64,000 bases of DNA, taken from contig NZ_JAODLR010000018.1 of assembly GCF_025960875.1 (NCBI RefSeq), positions 34,993 to 98,992 of the forward strand. The letters are read 5' to 3'. The position numbers were made by a program, and so were the translations under genes. This DNA comes from Crystallibacter permensis. GTDB lineage: Bacteria; Actinomycetota; Actinomycetes; Actinomycetales; Micrococcaceae. The notes beneath the pieces are model-generated. The model did no database searches. It was not told the DNA's origin and saw only the letters and a list, made by a program, of their open reading frames with translations. Shown here one piece after another: positions 51,206 to 61,047 of this stretch (position 1 is its first letter; each line of letters opens with the position of its first letter).

Positions 51206-54076
51206 CTATAAGGACGGCGGCTGGGCAATAGCTGAGGCTACTTGACTGATGGTGCCCGCCGCGCCGTCCACCGTGATGGTGTCGCCGGTGGCGATGCGGG
51301 TGGTGGCGTCGGGGACACCGACGACGGCGGGGATGCCGTACTCACGAGCGACGACGGCGCCGTGGGAGATGGGTCCGCCCATCTCCATGACCAGGGCGCC
51401 GGCGGTCAGGAACAGCGGAGTCCAGCCGGGATCGGTAGACGGTGCGACCAGGATTTCGCCGGGCTCCAGGTGGGCGCCGGCCGGGTCCAGGATGACCCGC
51501 GCCTGGCCGGTCACGGTGCCTGCCGAGGCGGGTGCCCCGGTGAGGGTGCCGGGCGGAAGGTGGGCCCCCGCCGTCGTTGTTGCGGAAGCGCTTGCCCCCA
51601 TGGCGGCCTCGACGTCCGTGCCGTCGGAGAGCAACAGGCGGGGGATGCGGCGGCGTCGCAGTTCGCGGTTGTAGGTGCGGCGGCGCTCGGCGGCGAGCTC
51701 GTGCAGGTCCGCGCCGCGCAGGCCTACGCGGGTTTCGGCGAGGTCCAGGAAGAAGATGTCCTCGGGGTTGGCGATCCGGCCCGCACCGGCCAGGACCGTT
51801 CCGACCTGCCGGAGCTGGGCACGGAGCGCGGCGAGGGCCACGATGAGGCCGAACTTCGGGTACTCGCGCCGGCCCGCGGTGGCCCTGACCCTGCGCAGAC
51901 CGTAGGCCACGAGCCTGCCGCGGATCCGGCCTCTGGTCCGGGCGCGCTGGGTCAGCTCCGCCGCCTTGGCTTCGGCGGTTGCGGCGGCGCGGGCGAATTG
52001 CCGGTCCGGGGCCTGGTCCGGATCGTTCAGGCGCAGGTAGTTGGCGAGCACATTGATGATGTGGGCCGGCTCCTCGGACCAGCGCGGGATGCCGAGATCG
52101 ATTTCCGCCACCGCGCGGTGGCCGTACTTGTCGAGGAACGCGGTCAGCTCGCGCTGGGCGACGGCGGGGAGCGAGCCTTCGGCATAGCGGCGGGCAAGCT
52201 CCGGCGGGTCCTCATGGGTCAGCGCTTGCGCTGCGTCGGCGTCGTCGCGGATGATGGTGGCGGCGTGCCACAGCTCCAGATCCATCTGCGTGGTCACGTT
52301 GTCCGGCAGCCCGCGCAGGACGGCCTGCAGGTCACCGGGCTGCACCAGCGGGCCCAGCAGCCAGCGCACGATGCCCAGCCAGATGTAGCCGGCGGCCGGG
52401 GGCGGCAGCTGCTTGAGCAGGCCCGGCGTGATCATCCTGCCGAGCATGCTTTCGACGAAGTCCAGCCGCCGGGCGGGCGTGGCAGGCTCGGGAAGCACCA
52501 GCATCCGGTGGAATTCCTGCTCCGCCCGCCTGCTGCGTTCCAGCGCGGCGGCAGGCCGGACCAGGCCGTGGAGCACCTGGGGAATCATGGCCAGCTGCGG
52601 CATGGATTTGAGCGAGCCTTTCAGCGATCCCCTTAGCGAACCCTTGAGCGCGCCCCGTTTCGGCGTGCTGAGGATGGAGAACCGCGGATCCTCCATCAGG
52701 TACTTCAGTGCTCCGACCGAGCGGGCATCGGCCGCCCTCATGGCAGCAGGGATGATGCGCCGTCCGGTCTTGCTCCGCAGCACCGGCGTCACATCCACGA
52801 AGAGCCGCAGCCCGGCCTGGCTGTAACTGAAGGGGACCGGCGCCCCGTAGTTCCCGCCCGCCGGCCGGTAGGCGTCGGCCAGCACCTCGAACGCGGACAG
52901 CCCCATCGGCGTCAGCGGCCGGGTGAGCCCCTGCAACAGGCTTGCGCAGAGGTAGGCGCGGGTGCCGCCGTCGTTCGCGCTGCCTGTCTCCACGGGCTCG
53001 GGCAGCGGGTACAGGGTGGTGATGGGGCGCGATTGCACCAGCTGGATTGCACCGTCGGGCCCGATGGCCCACTCCAGATCCTGCGGTTCGCCGAAGTGTT
53101 CCTCCGCTCGGGCGCCGAGTTCGGCCAGGGCCCGGACCTGCTCATCGTCCAGGCACGCCTCGCCGCTGCCGGCGGGGTTGTCGCCCGGCGTCCGCCCGGG
53201 TTCGTCGTCCGCAGTCCGCCCAAGAGTGTCGCCGAGCGTCCGCTCGAGGATCCGCCCGCTGGCGGTGTCCACCACGATCTGGTCCGGATTCACCGCGCCG
53301 CTGACCACCGCCTCGCCCAGCCCGGGTGCGGCATCGATCACCGCCTCGTGGCGCCGGCCGGTGAGCGGGTTGGCTGTGAACAGCACGCCGGAAACCTCGG
53401 CGTCCACCATCCGCTGAACAACGACGGCGATGCTCACCGAACGCTGGTCGATTCCGTTATCGCTGCGGTAGGCCACCGCCCGTTCCGTCCAGAGCGAGGC
53501 CCAGCACCGGCGGAGCGCATCGAGCAGCGCGTCCTCGCCGACCACGTTGAGGTAGGTGTCCTGCTGCCCGGCGAAACTGGCCTCCGGCAGGTCTTCGGCG
53601 GTGGCGGAGGAACGCACCGCCACGGCCAGGCGCCCATCGCCGTCGTTGTTCCCGAGCTCCGCGTAAGCAGCGCGGACGGCGTCGGCGATATCGTCCGGCA
53701 TCGGCGCAGCTTCCATTGCGGAGCGGGCACGTTCCGCCAGCCCGGCCAGCGCGGCAGCTCCTTCGGCGGAGGTGTCCCGGCTTCCGCCGGCGCTTGCCCC
53801 TGTACTGGCGCTTGCCCCTGTACCGGCGCTTGCCCCGGCACCCACTCCCGCCTCCAGTTCAGCCAGGATTGCATCCAGGCCGGCCTCCGCCGCGACCCGC
53901 TGGTACGCCGTCGTCGTAATACAGAATCCATCCGGCACCGGCAGGCCGGCGTTGATGAGCACGCCGAGGTTCGCCGCCTTGCCGCCCACCCAGGCGAGCA
54001 TCCCGCCGTCGACCTTCGCCAGCGGGAGGACGGTTCCGGGCCGGTCCAGCAGGTGGCGTGCGGCGCTGTTCATCAT
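51206..54076 (-). CDS. PEP synthase/rifampin phosphotransferase-like protein
   Basis: 956 residues. Residues 1-360 form a PPDK-type ATP-grasp domain (VGGKAANLGVLINAGLPVPD; RSSATAEDLPEASFAGQQDT). The middle (about 370-820) is a variable substrate domain. The C-terminal 90 residues form the swivelling phosphohistidine domain with MGGPISHGAVVAREYGIPAV, the active His in S-H-G. The three-part order is that of rifampin phosphotransferase and related PEP-utilising enzymes; the PEP-binding barrel of true PEP synthase is not evident. Low-complexity inserts occur (GAGASAGTGASASTGASAG; KGSLRGSLKGSLKS). AAAGGAG precedes the start. Confidence 0.85.
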   Translation of the reverse strand: MMNSAARHLLDRPGTVLPLAKVDGGMLAWVGGKAANLGVLINAGLPVPDGFCITTTAYQRVAAEAGLDAILAELEAGVGAGASAGTGASASTGASAGGSRDTSAEGAAALAGLAERARSAMEAAPMPDDIADAVRAAYAELGNNDGDGRLAVAVRSSATAEDLPEASFAGQQDTYLNVVGEDALLDALRRCWASLWTERAVAYRSDNGIDQRSVSIAVVVQRMVDAEVSGVLFTANPLTGRRHEAVIDAAPGLGEAVVSGAVNPDQIVVDTASGRILERTLGDTLGRTADDEPGRTPGDNPAGSGEACLDDEQVRALAELGARAEEHFGEPQDLEWAIGPDGAIQLVQSRPITTLYPLPEPVETGSANDGGTRAYLCASLLQGLTRPLTPMGLSAFEVLADAYRPAGGNYGAPVPFSYSQAGLRLFVDVTPVLRSKTGRRIIPAAMRAADARSVGALKYLMEDPRFSILSTPKRGALKGSLRGSLKGSLKSMPQLAMIPQVLHGLVRPAAALERSRRAEQEFHRMLVLPEPATPARRLDFVESMLGRMITPGLLKQLPPPAAGYIWLGIVRWLLGPLVQPGDLQAVLRGLPDNVTTQMDLELWHAATIIRDDADAAQALTHEDPPELARRYAEGSLPAVAQRELTAFLDKYGHRAVAEIDLGIPRWSEEPAHIINVLANYLRLNDPDQAPDRQFARAAATAEAKAAELTQRARTRGRIRGRLVAYGLRRVRATAGRREYPKFGLIVALAALRAQLRQVGTVLAGAGRIANPEDIFFLDLAETRVGLRGADLHELAAERRRTYNRELRRRRIPRLLLSDGTDVEAAMGASASATTTAGAHLPPGTLTGAPASAGTVTGQARVILDPAGAHLEPGEILVAPSTDPGWTPLFLTAGALVMEMGGPISHGAVVAREYGIPAVVGVPDATTRIATGDTITVDGAAGTISQVASAIAQPPSL

Positions 54077-54099
54077 CGGGCTCCTTTAAGTTAGGTCGT

Positions 54100-54489
54100 C
54101 TAGATCAGGTCGTCCATCAGCCGGGCGAGGATATCGTTCATGGCCAGCAGGCCGATCAGCTTGTTGCCCTCCACCACCACCATCCGGTTGAGGTGGTAGC
54201 GGCTCATGAGCGCCGCGGCCTGGTGCACGGAGAGGTCCTCGCCCACAGTGATCACCGGTTTCGACGCGGCGTCGTACACATTGAGCAGGTCCACATCTCC
54301 CTCCTCGGCGACCACGGTGCGCAGCAACTCGTTGTAGGTCAGCAGCCCCCAGGCATCGTGGGGGTGCTGGCGCTCCACCACCAGGCTTTTCACCTGGCGG
54401 GTTTTCATCACCGACAGCGCATCGCGCAGGGTGCTGAACGGGGAGATGGTGACGATGTTGCGCACCATGACGTCCTTGACGGTCAGCAT
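54100..54489 (-). CDS. CBS-domain protein
   Basis: 129 residues made of a tandem CBS pair. The first has VKDVMVRNIVTISPFSTLRD, the second SKPVITVGEDLSVHQAAALM followed by RMVVVEGNKLIGLLAMNDIL. Bateman modules bind adenine nucleotides and sense energy state. With no attached effector domain it may regulate a partner in trans, for example the DUF1538/PII-like pair upstream (33-nt gap) or the PEP-synthase-like protein downstream (23-nt gap), all on one strand. Confidence 0.9.
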   Translation of the reverse strand: MLTVKDVMVRNIVTISPFSTLRDALSVMKTRQVKSLVVERQHPHDAWGLLTYNELLRTVVAEEGDVDLLNVYDAASKPVITVGEDLSVHQAAALMSRYHLNRMVVVEGNKLIGLLAMNDILARLMDDLI

Positions 54490-54522
54490 GGGACTCCTCC
54501 TGTGATCTCGTGTCCTCTAGTA

Positions 54523-54873
54523 TCAGCTGTCTTCATGGCGCATGCGCTCCTCGAATTTGGCCACCTGGCGCAGGTCGATCCCGGTCAGGTGCTCGATGGG
54601 AATGCTGAAGGCGAGGCCCCGGGAGTTGCCGTCGTTGACCAGGATGGTGTGCAGTTCCTTCAGGATCGAGGTGGACAGGTGCGAGCCCACCACCATCAGC
54701 AGCACGGACTGCGAGCCCTCGAACGTCAGGCCGAAAAACGTCCGCTTGGACTCGCCGCCGATGCCTTTGCCCGGCAGGATGGTCACACCCGTGGCGCCGG
54801 CGCGCTGGGCGTGCTCGATGACCCGGTCCTCCAGATGGTCCGGGGCGATCACGACGACGGCGGTGAATTTCAT
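54523..54873 (-). CDS. PII-like signalling protein
   Basis: 116 residues with the ferredoxin-like PII pattern: MKFTAVVVIAPDHLEDRVIE at the N-terminus, GATGVTILPGKGIGGESKRT at the T-loop entry, and SVLLMVVGSHLSTSILKELH. The T-loop is short and the uridylylated tyrosine of GlnB is not seen, so this is a PII-like rather than classical nitrogen PII protein. Its ATG overlaps the DUF1538 gene by 4 nt, and PII-like proteins commonly gate the membrane protein encoded beside them. A start at 54873 begins exactly at the first strand. Confidence 0.85.
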   Translation of the reverse strand: MKFTAVVVIAPDHLEDRVIEHAQRAGATGVTILPGKGIGGESKRTFFGLTFEGSQSVLLMVVGSHLSTSILKELHTILVNDGNSRGLAFSIPIEHLTGIDLRQVAKFEERMRHEDS

Positions 54874-56348
54874 GACGTTTCCTTCCGCAGGGTGGGAATT
54901 CTTTCCAGGAGCATGGCATAGAGCAGGACGGAGATGATCGGGAAAATGGACGCGAAGGCGATCAGCCCGAAGCCGTCCATCAGCGCATCGCGGCCCTCGA
55001 GCGCGGTTGCCAGCCCGATGCCCAGGGCGGTCACGAGCGGGACGGTGACTTCCGACGTCGTGACTCCGCCGAGGTCGAAGGCGAGGGCGACAATGTATTT
55101 GGGCGCCAGGAAAACCAGAACAACGACGACGCCGTAGGACGCCATGACGTAGTAGTGGAACGGCCCGCCGACGAGGATGCGGTAGACGCCCAGTGTGATG
55201 CCGGCCGCCACCCCGACGGCGACGACGATGCGGATGACGGAGCCGTTGAGCCTGCCGCGGGAGGCGTCCTGGGCCTGGCTGCCGATCGCCACAAGCGCCG
55301 GCTCGGCCATGGTGGTGGCGAAGCCGATCAGCAGGGCGAACAGCAGGATGAGCACCGGCACGTCGCGCTCGATCAGCTGCTCGGCCATCTGCGTGCCGAT
55401 GGGGAAGAGCCCGATTTTGAGTCCGACGACGAAGGCATACAAGCCCACCAGGACCATCACGAAGCCGACCATGACCCGCACCGGGTGGGCGATCTTGTGC
55501 TTGAGCACCAGATAGTGGAAGAACAGGACCACCAGGACGATAGGCAGCACATCGCGCACCGTCTCGGCGAGCCCGAGGGCGAAGTCCGCCGCCCAATGGC
55601 CGGGCCCGGCCCCGGGTGCGGCGGCAACGGCTCCGGTGTTGCCGAAGGTGTAGACCCAGACCCCGTACAGCTGCACGCCGATAATCGGCACCATCACACA
55701 CAGTGCCACCAGGCCGAAGCCGTCCGCGAGCACGCTGCGCCCCCTGATCGAGTTGGCAAGACCCAGGCCGATGGCGGCGATCATCGGTACGGTCACGATG
55801 TTGGTGGTGACGCCCCCGGAGTCGTAGGCGAGGCCGACAATCTCATCCGGCGCGATGAAAGTGATCGCCAGGGCCAGCGCGTAGCCGCCGATCAGCAGCC
55901 GGTGCACCGGCCAGCCCCGCAGGATGCGCAGCAGGCCCAGGACCAGGACAAAACCCACGGACACTGCGACGACCACGCGCAGCGTCAGCCCGTTGATCCT
56001 GCCATCGCTGACTATTTCGGCCTGTTCCGCGACGGCGATCAGGGCCGGCTCGGCGACGGCCGCCGCAAACCCGATGGCGAAGCCGAAGGCCAGCAGCAGT
56101 CCCAACGCACCGCGGCGGGTGAACTGGTTGGCGATGTTCTTGCCCACCGGAAAGACACTGAGGTCCAGGCCCTGCAGGAACAACGCGATGCCCACGCCCA
56201 CGATCAGCAGCCCAACCACCAGCTGCAAGGGATCGTCGGGCAGCCCGCGGAAGACCACCAGTTGGAACACCGCCACCACCGCCACAATAGGCAGGAGATT
56301 CCTCATCGCCTTCAGGAATTCGCGGGCGAAGCCGGTGAGGTGTTCCAT
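54870..56348 (-). CDS. DUF1538 membrane protein with two repeats
   Basis: 492 residues, about 14 membrane helices, in two homologous halves. Matching segments are AVAEPALIAVAEQAE and TMAEPALVAIGSQAQ, then AYDSGGVTTNIVTVPMIAAI and AFDLGGVTTSEVTVPLVTAL, and VLADGFGLVALCVMVPIIGV with ALMDGFGLIAFASIFPIISV. The internal duplication and the conserved acidic and glycine motifs inside helices suggest a transporter or channel. No function is established for the family. The downstream PII-like gene overlaps by 4 nt, suggesting nucleotide-controlled gating. Confidence 0.88.
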   Translation of the reverse strand: MEHLTGFAREFLKAMRNLLPIVAVVAVFQLVVFRGLPDDPLQLVVGLLIVGVGIALFLQGLDLSVFPVGKNIANQFTRRGALGLLLAFGFAIGFAAAVAEPALIAVAEQAEIVSDGRINGLTLRVVVAVSVGFVLVLGLLRILRGWPVHRLLIGGYALALAITFIAPDEIVGLAYDSGGVTTNIVTVPMIAAIGLGLANSIRGRSVLADGFGLVALCVMVPIIGVQLYGVWVYTFGNTGAVAAAPGAGPGHWAADFALGLAETVRDVLPIVLVVLFFHYLVLKHKIAHPVRVMVGFVMVLVGLYAFVVGLKIGLFPIGTQMAEQLIERDVPVLILLFALLIGFATTMAEPALVAIGSQAQDASRGRLNGSVIRIVVAVGVAAGITLGVYRILVGGPFHYYVMASYGVVVVLVFLAPKYIVALAFDLGGVTTSEVTVPLVTALGIGLATALEGRDALMDGFGLIAFASIFPIISVLLYAMLLERIPTLRKETS

Positions 56349-56364
56349 CTCGTCGGGGCTTTGT

Positions 56365-56682
56365 CTACGTGGCCTGCGCGTCCTGCCCGGTGTCGGCCCA
56401 CAGTACGTCCAGGTTGCGGAAGACAGGCGGCCCGTCGCACAGAGAGGCGAACTTCTCGGCGAATTCGGAAGTCTCCGGACGGGCCGAATTTTCCATCGCC
56501 GACTCATACGAGTCGAACTCCACAATGGTGTAGTAGTTGCCGGGCCGGTCCCGGTCCGCGGTGACCTTTACCCCGCGGAAGCTGGCAGGCGTGCTACCTT
56601 CGGCCCTCGACGGCGTCCCCAGTTTTTCAATCTCCTCGATGCGCGAGGTTTTGAACTCGATGATCTGCACAAACCCGGCCAT
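56365..56682 (-). CDS. Dimeric alpha/beta-barrel-like hypothetical protein
   Basis: 105 residues resembling small antibiotic-biosynthesis-monooxygenase-fold proteins. FVQIIEFKTSRIEEIEKLG opens strand and helix one, and DRPGNYYTIVEFDSYESAME forms the second half. No catalytic residues are recognised. It starts at the ATG at 56682 and lies 16 nt before the DUF1538 start on the same strand, so it may be cotranscribed with it. Confidence 0.7.
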   Translation of the reverse strand: MAGFVQIIEFKTSRIEEIEKLGTPSRAEGSTPASFRGVKVTADRDRPGNYYTIVEFDSYESAMENSARPETSEFAEKFASLCDGPPVFRNLDVLWADTGQDAQAT

Positions 56683-56755
56683 GGCGGTTCCTTGTTAGCG
56701 GTGGATGCTGATGCGCATCACGCTAGACCCCGCGGGGGAGCGGCGCAATAGTTGA

Positions 56756-56791
56756 TGTCCCGGGCCACCAGGTGGCTGACCGCCCGGGACA
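56756..56791. terminator. Hairpin in the 232-bp gap upstream of the barrel-fold gene
   Basis: TGTCCCGGGC (56756-56765) and GCCCGGGACA (56782-56791) form a perfect 10-bp stem with a 16-nt loop that can itself pair (CCACC/GGTGG). It may end transcription from the upstream minus-strand gene or act in the leader of the next one. Confidence 0.5.
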
Positions 56792-56914
56792 GATCCCCCC
56801 AACAGCCACAGATCGAGCGAACGGTCCCGATCAATGGTTGCCGGGCAGGAGTGGGGTCCTTCCCGGCTCCTTACATGATCGGGGCAGTACCCCGTGCTAA
56901 CGCTCAAGAACGGC

Positions 56915-57319
56915 TCAAGTTTTGTGCAAGAAACCGAAGTCCGCCAACTGCACGATGCTCCAGCGGCCTACCTGCTGCCGTTCGCCCGGGGTAAAGTGCA
57001 CGGACGCGTCCGCCGCCAGCTCGTCCAGCACCCCGCCGTGGCCGGCGTCCTTCCGCTCGGTGGGCGCGGCGGCCGCACCGTCCTTGCCCTCCGCCGGGGC
57101 ACCTTTCTCCTCCGCAGGGGCACCTTTGCGCTCCGCCGGCGGCATGTACGTGTGCACCAGCTCCCAGTTGCCCTCGAGCAGCTCGTGGTTATCCAGCGCC
57201 TCGGCCAGCTGCGCCGCCAGCAATCCCTCGGCGCCACGGTAGACGAAAACGGGAGGCGGGGCGCCGCCGTCGTTGTTGGGGGTTTCTGCTGCCGCGAAAT
57301 ACTCACCCTGAATGCTCAT
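56915..57319 (-). CDS. Hypothetical protein with charged repeat linker
   Basis: 134 residues, not recognised. PPPVFVYRGAEGLLAAQLAE and NWELVHTYMPPAERKGAPAE suggest a compact first domain. A charged low-complexity linker follows with tandem ERKGAPAE, EKGAPAE and GK units. The C-terminus (VGRWSIVQLADFGFLHKT) ends in a beta-like segment resembling the first part, so two halves of one DUF4177-like fold may be split by the linker. The ATG at 57319 is preferred; seven upstream codons lack support. Confidence 0.6.
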   Translation of the reverse strand: MSIQGEYFAAAETPNNDGGAPPPVFVYRGAEGLLAAQLAEALDNHELLEGNWELVHTYMPPAERKGAPAEEKGAPAEGKDGAAAAPTERKDAGHGGVLDELAADASVHFTPGERQQVGRWSIVQLADFGFLHKT

Positions 57320-57391
57320 GCGAGCAGTGTAAGCACACAAATAACGACGGCGACAGGCCCCCCGGGCTCCGGCGCCGGCTCCTGCCGTGCG

Positions 57392-58288
<897 letters not shown>

Positions 58289-59950
58289 TTAGGCCCCGCG
58301 CGGCGGGACCGTCACGGCGGCGACCTCCTGCACCCGCGGACGGTCGTGGTCCCCATTTTCGACGACGCCGGTCTGCCACCAGAACTTCAGCCCGTCCGGG
58401 GTGTCTTCGAGGCCGGCCAGGTTGTTGTCGAACCACGGCCCCTTGATCGTTTGCCAGCTGAACGGCGGATCGGGCACCTTCGCGGACTTCGCCATCAGCG
58501 CGCCCACCGGGCCGGCAACGCCGTAGGACATGATCGCGGTGAAGGAGCGGATCAGCCGGGGCAGGGGGTTGCGGATCGGCGAGCAGACCGCCTGCACTAT
58601 GCGGCTGCCGACGGGTCGCTGTACTTCGGCGACGTAGGAGAAGTGCACGTCCCCGGAGAGGAAGGTGATGGTTTCCGGGGCCGGCCCGCGCTCGCCGTCG
58701 GCCACCTCGAGCACCATGGCCGCCACTTCCTGGAAGCTTTTCTGGAAGGCGCCCCAGTGCTCCAGATCGATGGCCTGGCGCAGTTTCTCCCCGAGTTTCG
58801 CCGCGGGCTTGCCCCAGACGCCTTCGGAGAGCGCTTCGTTCCAGGACTCGAGATGGTGCAGGCCGGTGGGCAGCAGGAACGGCAGCGAGGTTGCCACCAG
58901 CACATGCCGGAAGCCGCCCTGCAGCCGGCCGTCCAGCCACGCCATTTCCTGGTCGTCCAGCAGCGCACGGTGTTCCGGCTCCAACACCCGTGCGGCGCGG
59001 GAGTCCAGCACAATCAGCCGCACGCCGCCGATATCGCGCGAGAAACTCCACCGGTAGCTCTCCGGATAATGGTCCGCCTTCTCGGCAAAGGCATCCAGCG
59101 CCTCGCTCAGGTCCAGTTCCTCCTCGCCGTGATGCTCAGCAATCAGCCGCCAAACGACGTCGTCGGCCCTTTGCCGCGGGGAAAGATTGCCCAGGTGCTG
59201 GTAAACCCAGTACGAGGCGAGCCCCGACACGATCCTCCCGTGCCACCACGAGGTCTCCCGCATCTGCTGCTTCCAGGTCTGCGAGGCGTTCCAGTCGTCG
59301 CGGATGTCATGGTCGTCGAAAATCATGGCGCTCGGCAGGGTGGAGAGCAGCCACCGGTTGGCCTCGTCCGACCATGCGAGGTAGTAGAGGTGCGCGTACT
59401 CCTCGTAATCCTTGAGCTCCTCGCCGGGAGGTTCGCTCATGTCGCGGCGGGCCCGGATGAACTCCTGCATCTGGTCGCTGGTGGAATCCGCGTAGACCTG
59501 GTCGCCCAGGAACAGCAGCAGATCCGGCCAGGACACGTCGCCGCCCTTGGCCATGTCCAAGGCATAGGCCCGCATCGAGTCGACGCCGTGTGTGCGGTTG
59601 CCGTGCTTATCGTGCGGCACACTGGTGCGGCAGGTGCCGTAGGCCAGCCGTAGCGGTTTGTCCGGCTTGAGCGTTGCAATGCACGACGGCGGGAATTCGG
59701 CTCCCGCTGCAGGCCAGATTTCCTCGCCGTCGATCTCCACTGTGTAGGGAGTGACGCTGCCCGGCTCCAGGCCGGATACTTCCACCAGGGCATAGTGGTG
59801 GCCGTGAACGGCGAAAGTCCGGGCTTCCCACGATCGGCCGCCCGCCCGGACGGCGACGTGCGCGGCGTCCCGCGTTTCCGCCCAGATGCTCGCGGTCGTC
59901 TGGTCCACATAGCGCATCATCGGGCCGAGCACGAGGGGCGATGTCGTCAT
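58289..59950 (-). CDS. PhoD-like alkaline phosphatase family protein
   Basis: 553 residues. An N-terminal fibronectin-like domain precedes the metallophosphatase domain. Landmarks are RLAYGTCRTSVPHDKHGN, LLLFLGDQVYADSTSDQ (metal Asp), MIFDDHDIRDDWNAS (Asp-Asp-His) and TITFLSGDVHFSYVAEV (Asp-x-His). This is a PhoD-like phosphodiesterase/phosphatase. Unlike exported PhoD, it has no twin-arginine signal, so it is probably intracellular. It lies alone on the minus strand. Confidence 0.85.
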   Translation of the reverse strand: MTTSPLVLGPMMRYVDQTTASIWAETRDAAHVAVRAGGRSWEARTFAVHGHHYALVEVSGLEPGSVTPYTVEIDGEEIWPAAGAEFPPSCIATLKPDKPLRLAYGTCRTSVPHDKHGNRTHGVDSMRAYALDMAKGGDVSWPDLLLFLGDQVYADSTSDQMQEFIRARRDMSEPPGEELKDYEEYAHLYYLAWSDEANRWLLSTLPSAMIFDDHDIRDDWNASQTWKQQMRETSWWHGRIVSGLASYWVYQHLGNLSPRQRADDVVWRLIAEHHGEEELDLSEALDAFAEKADHYPESYRWSFSRDIGGVRLIVLDSRAARVLEPEHRALLDDQEMAWLDGRLQGGFRHVLVATSLPFLLPTGLHHLESWNEALSEGVWGKPAAKLGEKLRQAIDLEHWGAFQKSFQEVAAMVLEVADGERGPAPETITFLSGDVHFSYVAEVQRPVGSRIVQAVCSPIRNPLPRLIRSFTAIMSYGVAGPVGALMAKSAKVPDPPFSWQTIKGPWFDNNLAGLEDTPDGLKFWWQTGVVENGDHDRPRVQEVAAVTVPPRGA

Positions 59951-60036
59951 GAATCAGTTCTACCTGCCCAAGCGGTCCGCGGCTACAGAATCGGCCAACC
60001 CAAAATCGACCGCCCCTGCTCCTGCCGCCATCGCAC

Positions 60037-60480
60037 TCATACCTCTGTGCCCAGGGCGCCCTGGGCTTCCTGTTCGTCAATGAGTCCTTCGGACAGGAGC
60101 CAGGTGATGGCGTGGTGGCGCATGCGCTTTTCGTGGAAGGCATACCAGTCTTCCTGGACCTTGGGATAGTCGTACAGCGCGTCCTTGAAATGGCGGAAAG
60201 GACGATTCCTCTCGATGGCTCGGAACAGGGCGGCGCGCACCCGCTCGTCTTCGAGCGTGGCGATGAAGTCTTCCATGTCCCGGTAGCTCCGGTGCGAATC
60301 CGCTTCCACAACCACAAAATCGCGCTCTTCAAGTTCCTCCGGCGAGAGGCCCTCGTCCACCATGTCGCCACTCATCTCCAGCTCGCCGGTGTCCCGATCC
60401 AGCCACCACCGCATGTCATAACTGGCGTTCTCCATCGCCGTCGTCAGCATGTCCATGTCAATGTTCTTCAGGCTGAGCAT
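60037..60480 (-). CDS. UPF0158 family protein
   Basis: 147 residues. RWWLDRDTGELEMSGDMVDE near residue 24, RSYRDMEDFIATLEDERVRA and FRHFKDALYDYPKVQEDWYA are the hallmarks of UPF0158. The family is acidic, soluble and uncharacterised. It is probably monocistronic, and nothing in the neighbourhood suggests a role. Confidence 0.88.
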   Translation of the reverse strand: MLSLKNIDMDMLTTAMENASYDMRWWLDRDTGELEMSGDMVDEGLSPEELEERDFVVVEADSHRSYRDMEDFIATLEDERVRAALFRAIERNRPFRHFKDALYDYPKVQEDWYAFHEKRMRHHAITWLLSEGLIDEQEAQGALGTEV

Positions 60481-60538
60481 TCCCTGCCTCCCTTGAGTCG
60501 CGGCCGAAGCGTGGACACCAGCGTACTGCCGCCAGCTC

Positions 60539-60802
60539 CTACCGGTAGATCTCCCGCCGGTGGCCGACCCTGAGAACGAGGATGACCAGGGCGCCGTCGT
60601 TGATCTCGTAAATGATTCGGTAGTCGCCGGTACGTATCCGGTATTCGCCGCTGCCGCCGACCAGCTTTTTCGCTGTGGGCGGCCGAGGGTTGTGCTGGAG
60701 CAGTTCTATGGCTGCGGCAACCCGGATTCTGGCCTTGGCATCAAGCTTTCGAAGCGACCTCTCCGCCGCATGGGTCAGCCTGATCTCATACGCACTGGTC
60801 AC
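60539..60802 (-). CDS. RelE/ParE-family toxin
   Basis: 87 residues. EIRLTHAAERSLRKLDAKAR, then GEYRIRTGDYRIIYEINDG and LRVGHRREIYR give the RelE mRNA-interferase pattern, including the basic residues and C-terminal Tyr. It starts with GTG at 60802, overlapping the antitoxin stop by 4 nt (GTGA), the usual antitoxin-first layout. It cleaves ribosome-bound mRNA when free of antitoxin, according to the family. Confidence 0.9.
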   Translation of the reverse strand: MTSAYEIRLTHAAERSLRKLDAKARIRVAAAIELLQHNPRPPTAKKLVGGSGEYRIRTGDYRIIYEINDGALVILVLRVGHRREIYR

Positions 60803-61047
60803 TCAAGTCCGAGGTCTGCTTTGACCTCTTCCCAGGGGATGGAACCGCCTTCGGCGCGGGCTTCTCTGGCGGCCTTGAGATCCTCGGCATCTTCCAGCGC
60901 TTCCAACGCGCGCTCAGCGAGTTCGGCATTCATCAGAACTACAGCTTCTCGTCCATGCCGGGTAATGGACACGGGCTCCCGTGACGCCTTGTCTATCGTT
61001 TCGCTCCAGTGCTGGCGGGCAGAAGCAGCGGAAACGGAATCACCCAT
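60799..61047 (-). CDS. Phd/YefM-type antitoxin
   Basis: 82 residues. SVSAASARQHWSETIDKASR and EPVSITRHGREAVVLMNAEL form the Phd DNA-binding fold, followed by a flexible acidic C-terminus that binds the toxin. The ATG at 61047 is chosen because the fold begins there; an ATG nine codons upstream is possible. The inverted repeat TGTAC-N5-GTACA begins at the start codon, suggesting autorepression. Confidence 0.88.
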   Translation of the reverse strand: MGDSVSAASARQHWSETIDKASREPVSITRHGREAVVLMNAELAERALEALEDAEDLKAAREARAEGGSIPWEEVKADLGLE

